A stretch of DNA of 24,300 bases from a virus. Under the pieces are notes generated by a model. It saw nothing but the letters and a program-made list of their open reading frames with translations, searched no databases and was not told where the DNA came from. Positions 1 through 9,152 of this stretch are shown here, one piece after another (positions within the stretch are counted from its first letter, which is position 1; every line of letters begins with the position of its first letter). The DNA is taken from positions 1 through 24,300 of the IMG/VR virus record IMGVR_UViG_3300020455_000089; one strand, 5' to 3'. The translations under genes and the position numbers were made by a program.

Positions 1-37
1 CTTGTTCAATCACTATATTGGATACATATACTGCCAT
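1..37 (-). CDS. Start of a further phage structural gene (partial, runs off the left edge)
   Basis: An ATG at 37-35 opens a frame reading MAVYVSNIVIEQ to the window edge, so only 12 codons are visible. It lies 25 bases downstream of a TATAAATA late promoter at 70-63 and 37 bases after the stop of the preceding gene, which fits a late gene start. No clear Shine-Dalgarno sequence is seen in the short leader. The opening residues resemble, from memory, the start of small virion proteins that follow the large structural genes in T4-like cyanophages. That is a weak match on very few residues, and the product cannot be named. The start is supported mainly by promoter position and the absence of other coding potential in the gap. 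Confidence 0.5.
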   Translation of the reverse strand, partial: MAVYVSNIVIEQ

Positions 38-62
38 TATTAGTAATCAATATTATTTTAAA

Positions 63-70
63 TATTTATA
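63..70 (-). promoter_or_regulatory. T4-type late promoter (TATAAATA) before the left-edge gene
   Basis: The minus strand reads TATAAATA from 70 to 63, an exact match to the T4 late promoter core, which in T4 is recognised by RNA polymerase carrying the phage sigma factor gp55. It sits in the 37-base gap after the 65-residue gene, with 25 bases between the box and the ATG at 37. Its flanks differ from those of the other two boxes in the window. Confidence 0.75.
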
Positions 71-74
71 TGGT

Positions 75-272
75 TCAAGTTTTATTCAATACTTCTCTTA
101 AAAGAAATTTAATTTCATCAATATCTGATCGCAATCTTTTAAGTTCTTGCTCCTCAGTTATTTTCTTATCTCTCATTGCAATATATTGTGAATAACCTTG
201 AGAATCGTTATTCACAATAGCACCAGAGTTTTCATCTCGATAGAGATGTTTATGTCCTTGAACGGGTATCAT
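75..272 (-). CDS. Small coiled-coil phage protein of unknown function (65 aa)
   Basis: The protein has a basic and polar N-terminal part with a GHKHLYRDENSGAIVNND segment (residues 6-23). Its C-terminal half (about residues 38-62) is charged and has leucine or isoleucine spaced in heptads (L44, L47, I51, I54, L57, L58), as expected for a short coiled coil. The start codon shares one base with the stop of the upstream 2401-residue gene (TAATG, 274-270), so translation is probably coupled, and no good Shine-Dalgarno sequence is visible. From memory, short proteins with a GH..LYRD..SGAI start and a helical tail occur among T4-like cyanophage structural genes, but I know of no assigned function. 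The stop is TGA at 77-75. Its position among wedge genes suggests a virion or assembly role, which is inference. Confidence 0.8.
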   Translation of the reverse strand: MIPVQGHKHLYRDENSGAIVNNDSQGYSQYIAMRDKKITEEQELKRLRSDIDEIKFLLREVLNKT

Positions 273-3200
273 TATGCTAAAGAAATCACTCTTAGATCTT
301 TAAATCTTGGAGGAGTTGCTTCATTTGTTCCACTAATTACAATCTTAATTTGGAAACCTACAAATTCATCTAAGTTATCAACTGTAAATTCATATTCTCT
401 AAATTCGTTTTCCACACTTGCGAGAACAAAAGTATCTGGTCTTCCACTATTTAATTTTGGATCAACAACTATTTTATCAATACCAACATCTTTCAAATTA
501 TCATATCCAGGGAACAATTCATAAGATTGTTCGACTTCAGACGAATCTGTTTTGAATAATCTATACAAAACTCTAAAATCTGCTGATGAATCTCTATAGG
601 AACTAACAAATACTTTTAATCCTGTAGATGCTTGCTTTAAATTCACTTTTTGTGAGATATAACAAGCAGCATGAGGATCACCAGATAATCTATTTGATCT
701 AGAATCTGTTGTATAGTCAGATATTGGACTATTTAATCTATTTCTTATAAATTTAAATGAACCATTCATTGTATCCAAAACTGGTGATAAATTAGTATCT
801 ATAGTAGTAAATCTACTTAATAGTGTTACTGATTTATTTCTAGGTAAATTAGATAATTTTGCATTTTCATCAACTTTAGAACATAAAAGTCTTGGTGAAG
901 ACAATTCATTAAATTGGTTAAATTCAACATTTTCATATCCTTGATCTACAAAAGATATTTCAGATCCACCTTCACTTGTTCCAGAAACAGATCTTAATTG
1001 AGATGATATTCTAGTTGATGTTGCAGGTGCAAATACATTAAATGACGGAAGGAATGTATCATATTGGAAATTTTGAGATCCAACTATTAAATTACCACCA
1101 CCAAATTTTTCATCATTGAAACTTATCTGATTTACACCAGTTGATCTATCTGATAAATTTGGTCTTCCTGAACCTCTAGGAATTTCTAAGAAATAAGAAT
1201 CAATATTTTTTAATGCCTGTAAAGTAATATTTGTTGGCATATTATGTGATTGATTAATTTCAGTTAAAGATATACCATTAAATTCATACTTAAATACTCT
1301 ATCATTTTTAAAATGAGAATCAATTGGAGTATTATCAATACCTCTAGTACCAATACTTAAACTATCAGTTCCTATTCCATCATAGAATATTATCTCTCGA
1401 CCTATTTTAACATATCCTGTACTGGTTGATATTCCCTCAAAAGTACCAAATGGTACTGTACTAGCAACTGAAATTGTATTATCTGTTGTAGATAAATCCA
1501 CAGATAAAAGTTCTGGGATAGTATCTGGAGCAACAGTAGCAAGTTGAACCACATTTTGATCAGATTTCATAGAGTGGTTAAAATTACTAACCTCAATAAC
1601 ATTTCCACTATATAAATCACCATTAACTGTTGAGTCGCCTCTTATTTCAGTTCCACCTGCAGATACTATAGTTCCTGCTGCAATATTACTATAGTATACT
1701 AACTTACGACCATCATTAAATTTTTCACCTTGAACATTAGTAAGGAATAGTGTATCCATTCCAAATGTTTCAGTTACTGTTACTTCATAACCAGCACCAG
1801 CATTTCCTACATCTGCTGTAGTAATTCCTAGAACATCACCAACAACATACCCATTACCTGTTGCAGCAATTGATACTGATGTAATTGTCCCTGCTGCACT
1901 AACTACAACTTGTGATGCTGTTGCTCCTGTCCCATCACCAGTTATAGAATACAAATTAACATTTGAATATGGTGAACCTGTATTAGTATAACCAACTCCA
2001 ATTTGACTGGTACTTATACCTGTTATTGGTACTATAGGACTACCAATCTTTTCTACAAATCCTTTTGCATCTGTAGAGTTTGTGTATGGCGAAACATTTG
2101 ATGCACTAACCTTTGTTCCTACGGTTATAACATTACCCAAAGTACTAGTAGTATCAATACCAACTTTTAATTTCCTTGGATATGTTTTTATTGAGTTATC
2201 TTGTAATCTAAAATTAATCTGATTATTTGTTGATAACTCAGAATTATATAAAGTAAGTGAACCAGGTGTGGTTGTAAAGGAACATTTATAAAGACTAAAT
2301 TTCAAGTCTTGAGTTTGAGTTGCTGTCCAAATTGTACCATTTTGAGATTTAAATAAACTTCCTCCTAGATATTGTTTTTGAACTATATTCTTTGAACCCT
2401 CATCAACACCAAGAGTTTGCGTTTCAATAGTTTCCTCACTCATTTGAGCAATCCAAACTTTATATTTTATTGACGCTGGTGCCATTAACACTATTGCATA
2501 CTCTTGATTTGCTTCCAAATAAACGGGAGATGGGAAAGTAACTCTAGTTGGTAATGAGGCATCTGCAGAAGTTTTTATAATTGAAGTATTATCAGTATCC
2601 AATACAGTTGGATCCAATATAACTTGTGCAAAATCACTTACTACTTGACCTGTTGGAGTTCCTAACTCCATAGTTCTTATCTGAACAGTTAATGGTATAT
2701 TATCATCCTTTTCAGAGAAATATAAATCCAAAGATGATAAGAACATTCCTGTCTCATCTACAGTAAATGACTGTGCTAATGGGTCACCTGCATTAACTGG
2801 TGGTGGTGGACGACGGGTTATAGTAGTAGTTGTAGTAAATTCAGTTAATGTCGCTGTGGTGCAATATGTAGCATCTCCACGAGTTATACTTGCCTCATCA
2901 CCTGGTAATGGATTGGCATTATTTACATCTGAAGTTAATCTAAATGTATTTTGTCCATTAGTAAACCTTAAAGGTGGCGGTGGAGATACTGTTGGATCTC
3001 TAAAGAAGAATGATCCATATAAAGATCCATGATCATCTGGAATTAATCTAATATTTGATACTGTTGCTATCGCATTACTAGTTCCACCAACAAGTCTCAT
3101 TCCATTTACAATTCTACCAAAGAAATCACCTTGAGCATCTTCTGTTAATGATGCAACATCTACATTCAAAACTGTAGATGATTCGGTGTAAGAGGTTCCT

Positions 3201-6200
3201 AGTGTTAATGATGTATCATATGGATTACTTGGAAATGTTGAAATAGGTGCATTATATGGTCCAGTTTTATGATTTGGTTGAGAAACTCTAAATGAAATTA
3301 ATTGACCACCATCTCCAACAGAACCTGTAACAGTCTCATTTATACTAAAAGTTCCAGAAACCATAGTAATTTCGATTAATTTTGGAATTATATCAATACC
3401 ACTCCTTCCTTCAAAGAATGGATAATGACTAGCACCAGGTGTTAATGAGTATGCGGAGAATCCAACATTTCTTGATCTAATAAATTCTACTGGTCTTGAT
3501 CCTGTTGCTATTCTTTCAGAAACTTCACCTTCATTATCCCCTTCACGAGTAACTGTTCCACCATCAATTTCTATATCTCTTGTCCAATTATCTTGAGAAG
3601 GAGATAATATTACTTGACCAGTACGAACAACAACTTCATATGGATTAACATTTTCAACTTGACTTGCTTGAGGATTACCAATATCTGATTTTACCTCAGT
3701 ATATGCTAAAGTAATTAGATCACCAGTTTTTTGAACATTAGAATCTAATAAAGGTAAATTTTGAGAAAAATCAGCAGAAAGTAAATTAATAGTATCATCT
3801 ACTCCTAATTCAGGTTTTACTGTATAGAAATTCATAGGAACAATCATTTCATGATTATTTCTATCAATATTAACAGTGTTATCCTGATTTTCTAAATCAA
3901 GACGTTGATTATCCCTAAAATCATCTACAAAGAATCCAGATTTAAACCTATCACCTGTTATATCCTTGATTTGTAACGTTTTTGTATCTAATTCAAGTAA
4001 ACTTAAACTTGTTACTACTTCTAAATTTTCAATTCTATCCTCTAATCTACCAATATCCCTCATAGTATATCTTTTATTATCAATTAAAGTAATCTCAGCA
4101 TCATTTGCATTATAGAGATATGCTGGAAGTTTAATGGTAGCAATATGCATTGCATCATCAAGTATTGCTGGTTCTTTTGGATTTAAGGATGATACTCCCT
4201 TAATAACAGAAAAATCACCTTCATACTGACTAGCAATATCTTCATCATTTCTACTTACAGATAATACTAATTTATCAATTCTTGGTAGATAATAACTATA
4301 TCCTATTCTAGAATCTCCTTGTGGAGAAACTACAAGTGATGGTGTTGCTCCATTTCCAGCAAAACTTCTAGATGTAAATGCAAATGGAGATTGAGTAGTG
4401 CTTGTAGTTGGTGATACTCTAGGTCTAAAATCAAGAACATCTGTTGCCCTTACATTCCCACTCAACAATGGAATGTCACTAGTAAATCTATCTTTACTAT
4501 AAGAATTTACAGTAAATATATCCCCAGTATCTGTTGTTGGAACTTCATATGAATTATAAACTACTAATACTCTCCTAGATGGAGGAGTAGAGTTTCTTTT
4601 TTTAACTATTCTAGAATAATCATAATATTGATTTCTTTGTCCTTTATCTAAAGAATACCTTTCAGTTATATTAAAGTTATTACCAAGTAATATTGCTTGA
4701 ACAGTGGTTTCAATATTTGATTCTTCAAATTTTATTAATTCACCCAAAACAAAATTAACGTCTGTAAAATAAGCAACTTCTATATTATTATCATCTAATC
4801 TAGTTACTAATTGAGCAACTGCTCCACTTTCAACACCAATAATTTTTTCACCAACAACAGAATTAGTATTTAAAGATAACCCAGATACAGTCGTTATCTT
4901 ATCAAAAGTTGGATCACTATTATTTTTAGATTCCAATATTGTAACTACATTTACAACATCGGGAACGTTCAATGATATCTCTCTATCCTCTACTCTTAAT
5001 CCATAATATGGATTCAATACTAATCCATTTGTAGATGTTGATACACCTGCACTAGTTTTATCAATAACAATTTTATTACTTCTTATATACTCTTTAGTTT
5101 TACTTACAATTGCTTGTTTTTCTACAGTTGCATTAAGAACAGCTTTTGCACCACTACCCTTTGATAATCCACTAAATTGAACTTTTGTACTAGCATCTAC
5201 TAATTTGAATTGATCTCTTGTTAATGGTTCTACAGTACCATCATCATAAACTAATGAATACTTTTGAGTATCAAAGTTACTATAGAATGCACTAGATATA
5301 CCAGTAATTTCCTGTGTAGTATCATTAGCATTCAATGTAAACATATTAGATTGAAAAGAAACTGATAATGTAGAATTTGCTAAATTAGTTTCACATACAT
5401 TATCATAATCTAACTTAGCATATAATCCAGTATTTTCTTTATCTACAACAACTGGGGATGCTAAAGATATTGAAGATGTTGTAGAGATACCAGTTCCCCC
5501 AGTTCCAAGTTCACCTTCATTTACACCAGAAACAGTTGTAACTCCAACAACACTTAAAGTTTTTAAATCTGAACTAATATCAGAGACTCTAGTAAATGTT
5601 GTATCACTTCTACCTGCAACCTGATACTGAACAATTGAATCTGTTTTTATACCAGTAAATGCATTTCCTGGTGATACTATTGTTCCAGTTGAGAAACCAT
5701 CAGTAACTCCTGAAGTTGTAATAATTGAATCATTATTAGATGATAATGATGATATTCTAGTGGTTTCTAATACAGTATCAGCACTAAAATCTTTATTAAA
5801 ACCAGATATTAATGTGCTTTGATGTACAGATTTTATATCTTCAAAAGTATACTGTCGTAATGATGATATAGTTCTGGTTGATTCCTCCAATTCATTAATA
5901 ATTATTTTTTCACCAGGAATAAATGATCCAGAAGTTTGTGAAAGAATTATTTGAGTTGTTGCAGAAACTGCTGTATTAATAAATCCTGTGGCACCACTAA
6001 TATCACCTCTAACAAAAGAAGTAATTTCTGCAGTTAATGCAGTATTTAATGTTAGATATGTGTATGTCTGAACATCAAATAAATATAAATTCCATTGACT
6101 AGCATTATTATCATATGGAGTATTTCTTAATCCAAATGAATATACTCTTGCCTCTCCTATCTTAAATGCGCCTGTAGGTGCTGTATTTGGTGCAGATGCA

Positions 6201-7477
6201 GTTTTTCTTCTACTATAAAGAGAAACAGTATTTGCGTCAATATTCGTGCCTATAGCAGGTGTTCCTGATACATTATTAACACGAATTATAGTTCCCATAT
6301 CAAATGGAACCAATGAAGTATTTACAGTTTCTTTATCCCTTGGTTTATCAAAATCAATAATTGAAGTTCCTGGTTCATTAATACGGAAACCTTTAACATA
6401 TGCTTTACCTGGACTTACTTCAACACATGCTAAATCATCCGATGGAGTATTTCCATCTTCAGTTATTTGATCTGATTTAAATATTCCACCATTTGAGAGT
6501 CTATTATCCAATGACTCGGACAATTTAATTTTAAAATTATCAATAGAATAATTTCCAGACTCTTCATAAGTCCTTGCTGCCAAATATTTTTCTAACTCAT
6601 TATAGACAGAAAAATCCTGTAGTTTCTTAAGTTCACCTTCTCTTAATTTAACTAACTCAATAAAGTTAACATCACTAGTATCTTCTAAACTTTTCTTTGC
6701 TAGAGATGCAGTTATTTTAAGTCTATCAGCACCTGGTGCTGCAAAATTAGAAAATCCCTTAGCATTATCATATAACGAAGAATCCTCTTTTGCAGTAGTA
6801 ATAGATTCTAATATATTTAAACCTACTCTATATGATGGTAAGTTTGAATATGGATCCAATATTATTGTGTCTGCAGAAACATCAACAAATGCCCCTCTAA
6901 TAAAAAATACTCCAGGTCTAATCTTCACCGCACTACCAACTGCAGAAGCATTTGAAGGTATTAATGAAGCAACACTCTCCCCAGTAGATATAGTTGTATT
7001 ACCGTAAATTATATCTTCTAACGCAATTAAAGGTTCACCATCTGTTAAATTAGATATTTCTTTATTATCATTTGCTGTAAGATATTCTATAAAGAATGTT
7101 GGATTTGTAATATCCGTTGAATCTGTTGGAAATTTGACATCATTAACTAAAATTTCTACACCAGAATTTTGTCCTTTTAATTTTTTACCTTTTAAATTTG
7201 TCGTATAAAGAGATATAGGAAGACCAAGATGTTCAGACTCTACTTTTATTGAAAAATAAGCATTATCATATCTAACACCTCCAGGAATGACTACAGATCC
7301 TTCCTTGAATATATGAGATCCAAAAGATTTTACTTGATTTTGAAGTATTGATTGAAGAGTAGTTAATTCTCTAGCTTGAACAGGTCTACCTGGCCTAAAC
7401 AATACTTTATAAAAATTATTGTCCGTATTAAAATCGTCATAATAAGGACTTATATTTAAATTAGTTTTTTGTGACAT
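272..7477 (-). CDS. Giant virion structural protein with DUF4815-type N-terminus (2401 aa), probably baseplate or fibre associated
   Basis: Residues 11-69 carry the start typical of DUF4815 phage proteins: PYYDDF, then FRPGRPVQARELTTLQSIL, then FKEGSVVIPGG. Further landmarks are DVLDFRPRVSP near 1017, YTMRDIGRLEDRIENLE at about 1137-1153 (short coiled coil), and FKSGFFVDDFRDNQ soon after. Two proline-rich linkers follow, SPPPPLRF near 1500 and TTTTTITRRPPPP near 1547-1559. DPLAQSFTVDETGMFL begins at 1565 and opens a beta-rich domain that appears conserved in cyanophage structural proteins. GxGY repeats lie at about 1866-1902 and an RG-type module at about 2016-2070. The last ~145 residues form a beta-sandwich-like domain ending in FKDLRVISLA. 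It lies where T4 has genes 9-12, so it may replace fibre-connecting or adhesin parts, but that is inference. The start lies 3 bases after the gp8 stop, with a weak AGAG ribosome site. No frameshift is visible. Confidence 0.88.
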   Translation of the reverse strand: MSQKTNLNISPYYDDFNTDNNFYKVLFRPGRPVQARELTTLQSILQNQVKSFGSHIFKEGSVVIPGGVRYDNAYFSIKVESEHLGLPISLYTTNLKGKKLKGQNSGVEILVNDVKFPTDSTDITNPTFFIEYLTANDNKEISNLTDGEPLIALEDIIYGNTTISTGESVASLIPSNASAVGSAVKIRPGVFFIRGAFVDVSADTIILDPYSNLPSYRVGLNILESITTAKEDSSLYDNAKGFSNFAAPGADRLKITASLAKKSLEDTSDVNFIELVKLREGELKKLQDFSVYNELEKYLAARTYEESGNYSIDNFKIKLSESLDNRLSNGGIFKSDQITEDGNTPSDDLACVEVSPGKAYVKGFRINEPGTSIIDFDKPRDKETVNTSLVPFDMGTIIRVNNVSGTPAIGTNIDANTVSLYSRRKTASAPNTAPTGAFKIGEARVYSFGLRNTPYDNNASQWNLYLFDVQTYTYLTLNTALTAEITSFVRGDISGATGFINTAVSATTQIILSQTSGSFIPGEKIIINELEESTRTISSLRQYTFEDIKSVHQSTLISGFNKDFSADTVLETTRISSLSSNNDSIITTSGVTDGFSTGTIVSPGNAFTGIKTDSIVQYQVAGRSDTTFTRVSDISSDLKTLSVVGVTTVSGVNEGELGTGGTGISTTSSISLASPVVVDKENTGLYAKLDYDNVCETNLANSTLSVSFQSNMFTLNANDTTQEITGISSAFYSNFDTQKYSLVYDDGTVEPLTRDQFKLVDASTKVQFSGLSKGSGAKAVLNATVEKQAIVSKTKEYIRSNKIVIDKTSAGVSTSTNGLVLNPYYGLRVEDREISLNVPDVVNVVTILESKNNSDPTFDKITTVSGLSLNTNSVVGEKIIGVESGAVAQLVTRLDDNNIEVAYFTDVNFVLGELIKFEESNIETTVQAILLGNNFNITERYSLDKGQRNQYYDYSRIVKKRNSTPPSRRVLVVYNSYEVPTTDTGDIFTVNSYSKDRFTSDIPLLSGNVRATDVLDFRPRVSPTTSTTQSPFAFTSRSFAGNGATPSLVVSPQGDSRIGYSYYLPRIDKLVLSVSRNDEDIASQYEGDFSVIKGVSSLNPKEPAILDDAMHIATIKLPAYLYNANDAEITLIDNKRYTMRDIGRLEDRIENLEVVTSLSLLELDTKTLQIKDITGDRFKSGFFVDDFRDNQRLDLENQDNTVNIDRNNHEMIVPMNFYTVKPELGVDDTINLLSADFSQNLPLLDSNVQKTGDLITLAYTEVKSDIGNPQASQVENVNPYEVVVRTGQVILSPSQDNWTRDIEIDGGTVTREGDNEGEVSERIATGSRPVEFIRSRNVGFSAYSLTPGASHYPFFEGRSGIDIIPKLIEITMVSGTFSINETVTGSVGDGGQLISFRVSQPNHKTGPYNAPISTFPSNPYDTSLTLGTSYTESSTVLNVDVASLTEDAQGDFFGRIVNGMRLVGGTSNAIATVSNIRLIPDDHGSLYGSFFFRDPTVSPPPPLRFTNGQNTFRLTSDVNNANPLPGDEASITRGDATYCTTATLTEFTTTTTITRRPPPPVNAGDPLAQSFTVDETGMFLSSLDLYFSEKDDNIPLTVQIRTMELGTPTGQVVSDFAQVILDPTVLDTDNTSIIKTSADASLPTRVTFPSPVYLEANQEYAIVLMAPASIKYKVWIAQMSEETIETQTLGVDEGSKNIVQKQYLGGSLFKSQNGTIWTATQTQDLKFSLYKCSFTTTPGSLTLYNSELSTNNQINFRLQDNSIKTYPRKLKVGIDTTSTLGNVITVGTKVSASNVSPYTNSTDAKGFVEKIGSPIVPITGISTSQIGVGYTNTGSPYSNVNLYSITGDGTGATASQVVVSAAGTITSVSIAATGNGYVVGDVLGITTADVGNAGAGYEVTVTETFGMDTLFLTNVQGEKFNDGRKLVYYSNIAAGTIVSAGGTEIRGDSTVNGDLYSGNVIEVSNFNHSMKSDQNVVQLATVAPDTIPELLSVDLSTTDNTISVASTVPFGTFEGISTSTGYVKIGREIIFYDGIGTDSLSIGTRGIDNTPIDSHFKNDRVFKYEFNGISLTEINQSHNMPTNITLQALKNIDSYFLEIPRGSGRPNLSDRSTGVNQISFNDEKFGGGNLIVGSQNFQYDTFLPSFNVFAPATSTRISSQLRSVSGTSEGGSEISFVDQGYENVEFNQFNELSSPRLLCSKVDENAKLSNLPRNKSVTLLSRFTTIDTNLSPVLDTMNGSFKFIRNRLNSPISDYTTDSRSNRLSGDPHAACYISQKVNLKQASTGLKVFVSSYRDSSADFRVLYRLFKTDSSEVEQSYELFPGYDNLKDVGIDKIVVDPKLNSGRPDTFVLASVENEFREYEFTVDNLDEFVGFQIKIVISGTNEATPPRFKDLRVISLA

Positions 7478-7480
7478 GTT

Positions 7481-9118
7481 TTAGAACTCTAGTATAACTT
7501 TGATGTCTTCTTTTTGTCTACTATCTCTAGTAATTAATTGTCTATTATCCAAGTAGATAATATCACCCGACTGATTATTTATCTCAGATTGTGCTAACCC
7601 ATTTTTAAATTCAACTCCAAGATCTACAATTTTAGTTCCTGTAGGATTTGTAGTTATACCAGTAAAATTACTATCTACTTTTAGGGTAATAGAACCTATA
7701 GTTAAATCCTCATCATTAGTAAAATCGTAAATATGACCATCAATACCACCATCATTATTAATATTTGCAGTATCAGTTTGATCTTGCTCATTCCCTGTAG
7801 GGGATGAATCATAATATAATGATCTATCACGATAATATTTTAAAATAGCTATTGGATTAGCATCATCAGTTGATATTTCATCAAAAGATATCACATATCC
7901 TTTTACTTTAGCATTATCAACACCTTTAACATCTTGTGTAATTTCATTACCTACTTCAATATTATTAGAAGTGTAAGAATTTATATACAAAGAAGAAACT
8001 GAAGAATATTGAGATTGTTGGAAAACTGATGTAGATCCGATTGATGTTGGATTTTTAACAATTCCTATTTGTGCAAATTTAGTATCAATTGGAAAATCTT
8101 TAGTAGAATCATCAAATCTTGCATAAACTAAAACCCTATCTGCACCCAATTCTTTGTAAATATCAAATCCATGACCTTTTGATGGTGGAATAATTGGAAT
8201 TAATTTAGCTTTAACAGATGAACCACTATTAATTGTACTTAAATCTATCAATCCATAAGTATATCCTTTACCACCAACTGATACTTGAACATCACTAATT
8301 TTACTAGTATCATCTACTGTTACAATGGCTTTTCCACCAGATCCATCTCCAACAATATTAAACTCTTGACCTCCAGCACCACCACCTGCATAATTAGATC
8401 CTTGTTTATCTATATAAACTTTTTTAATTTGATTATTATTAATATCAGAGTTTCCATTATCTCTTACATTTGCTATGTTAGCATTGTCAGTTGATGACCA
8501 ATTATTTGGCAATGGTATGAACTCGGTTGCATCAAACTTTATAATATCACTTGGAGGAACACTAAACAAATACTTCCAAAGATATCCATCATCACTAGAA
8601 CCAGTTGCTCTGAATGGTTCTAATCCAGTTAAAGTTGGTTCATTTAAAGAACGATTACCAGTCGTATTAATTCCAGATGATCCATTATCTATACAAATAT
8701 AAACATTAAAATCCTTATTAATTACATAAAAATCACTATCATATAATCTAGCAGTTTTTGTTGCTATTGATAAATTCTCATCACTATAATCATGACGATA
8801 CATATCATATCTACTTTCTTTAGTCCATTGAACTTTTCTTATAACTCTTCTAACATTATCTGATGTAATTTTTTTACCAAAAATCATAGTATCTTTGGTA
8901 TGATTCAAATAATTAAAATTATCTCTTGGTTTTTTTCTATCAGTTTCATTATTCCATTCAGGATCACTAGCATTTCTACCAAAAGCTTTTGAAGATACTG
9001 GTGTAGAAGGATTTGATAATCCGACAAACACATAATAAGAGTTTTCGGAATTATTTACATCTCCTAAAAAATTACCTGCGTTATTAATTCTAAATTGGTC
9101 TGTTACAATTGCCGACAT
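7481..9118 (-). CDS. 8: Baseplate wedge protein gp8
   Basis: This is the structural wedge protein that, in T4, forms a dimer bound to gp10 and gp7. Three blocks match my memory of T4 gp8: the N-terminus (AIVTDQFR...NF, residues 3-17), DGYLWKYLFSVPP (177-189, T4 GDVWEYLFEIPP), and the C-terminus SGDIIYLDNR...DIKVILEF (517-545, T4 SGEMIYMENR...EINILFTF). A fourth block, FDIYKELGADRVLVYARF (318-335) through FAQIGIVKNP (348-357), matches the T4 segment ending FRQISIITNP. At 545 residues it is well above T4's 334. The extra length is concentrated in two insertions (about 212-313 and 360-510). The first carries a GGKGY repeat of the kind found in its neighbours. It is preceded by its own late promoter and followed after 3 bases by the 2401-residue gene. 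No Shine-Dalgarno sequence is evident. Confidence 0.93.
   Translation of the reverse strand: MSAIVTDQFRINNAGNFLGDVNNSENSYYVFVGLSNPSTPVSSKAFGRNASDPEWNNETDRKKPRDNFNYLNHTKDTMIFGKKITSDNVRRVIRKVQWTKESRYDMYRHDYSDENLSIATKTARLYDSDFYVINKDFNVYICIDNGSSGINTTGNRSLNEPTLTGLEPFRATGSSDDGYLWKYLFSVPPSDIIKFDATEFIPLPNNWSSTDNANIANVRDNGNSDINNNQIKKVYIDKQGSNYAGGGAGGQEFNIVGDGSGGKAIVTVDDTSKISDVQVSVGGKGYTYGLIDLSTINSGSSVKAKLIPIIPPSKGHGFDIYKELGADRVLVYARFDDSTKDFPIDTKFAQIGIVKNPTSIGSTSVFQQSQYSSVSSLYINSYTSNNIEVGNEITQDVKGVDNAKVKGYVISFDEISTDDANPIAILKYYRDRSLYYDSSPTGNEQDQTDTANINNDGGIDGHIYDFTNDEDLTIGSITLKVDSNFTGITTNPTGTKIVDLGVEFKNGLAQSEINNQSGDIIYLDNRQLITRDSRQKEDIKVILEF
8180..8485 (-). other. Glycine-rich insertion in gp8 (residues ~212-313)
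   Basis: This segment interrupts gp8 between two blocks that are nearly adjacent in T4 gp8 (FIPLPNNW before, FDIYKELGADRV after). It contains DKQGSNYAGGGAGG, VGDGSGGKAIVTV and VGGKGYTYG, the same GxGY beta-repeat style as in the giant gp7-like protein and the 2401-residue protein. The boundaries are approximate because they rest on a by-eye comparison with remembered T4 gp8. Confidence 0.65.
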
Positions 9119-9139
9119 TTTCTATAGACTTTTTTTCTT

Positions 9140-9147
9140 TATTTATA
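9140..9147 (-). promoter_or_regulatory. T4-type late promoter (TATAAATA) before gp8
   Basis: The minus strand reads TATAAATA from 9147 to 9140, within AGTATAAATAAA (9149-9138), a 12-base string identical to the one before gp25. It fills the 34-base gap between the giant gene and gp8, with 21 bases to the gp8 ATG. It would let gp8 and the genes after it be transcribed without reading through the 12.8-kb gene upstream. Confidence 0.88.
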
Positions 9148-9152
9148 CTACA

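Noticed and set aside
38-74. Transcription terminator in the gap after the 65-residue gene
   Set aside because: No GC-rich hairpin is present; the AT-rich string is explained by the late promoter box.
198-524. Plus-strand frame of 108 residues
   Set aside because: It lies opposite the well-supported 3' end of the 2401-residue gene and the start of the 65-residue gene, has no promoter or ribosome site, and its product is low-complexity shadow sequence.
2800-2845. Frameshift or sequencing slip at the TTTTTITRRPPPP coding stretch
   Set aside because: The frame continues on both sides with conserved structural motifs, so this is better read as a genuine low-complexity linker.
9119-9152. Terminator from the run of T residues at about 9129-9140
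   Set aside because: The run reads as A on the coding (minus) strand, has no stem, and lies just downstream of a late promoter in a leader.
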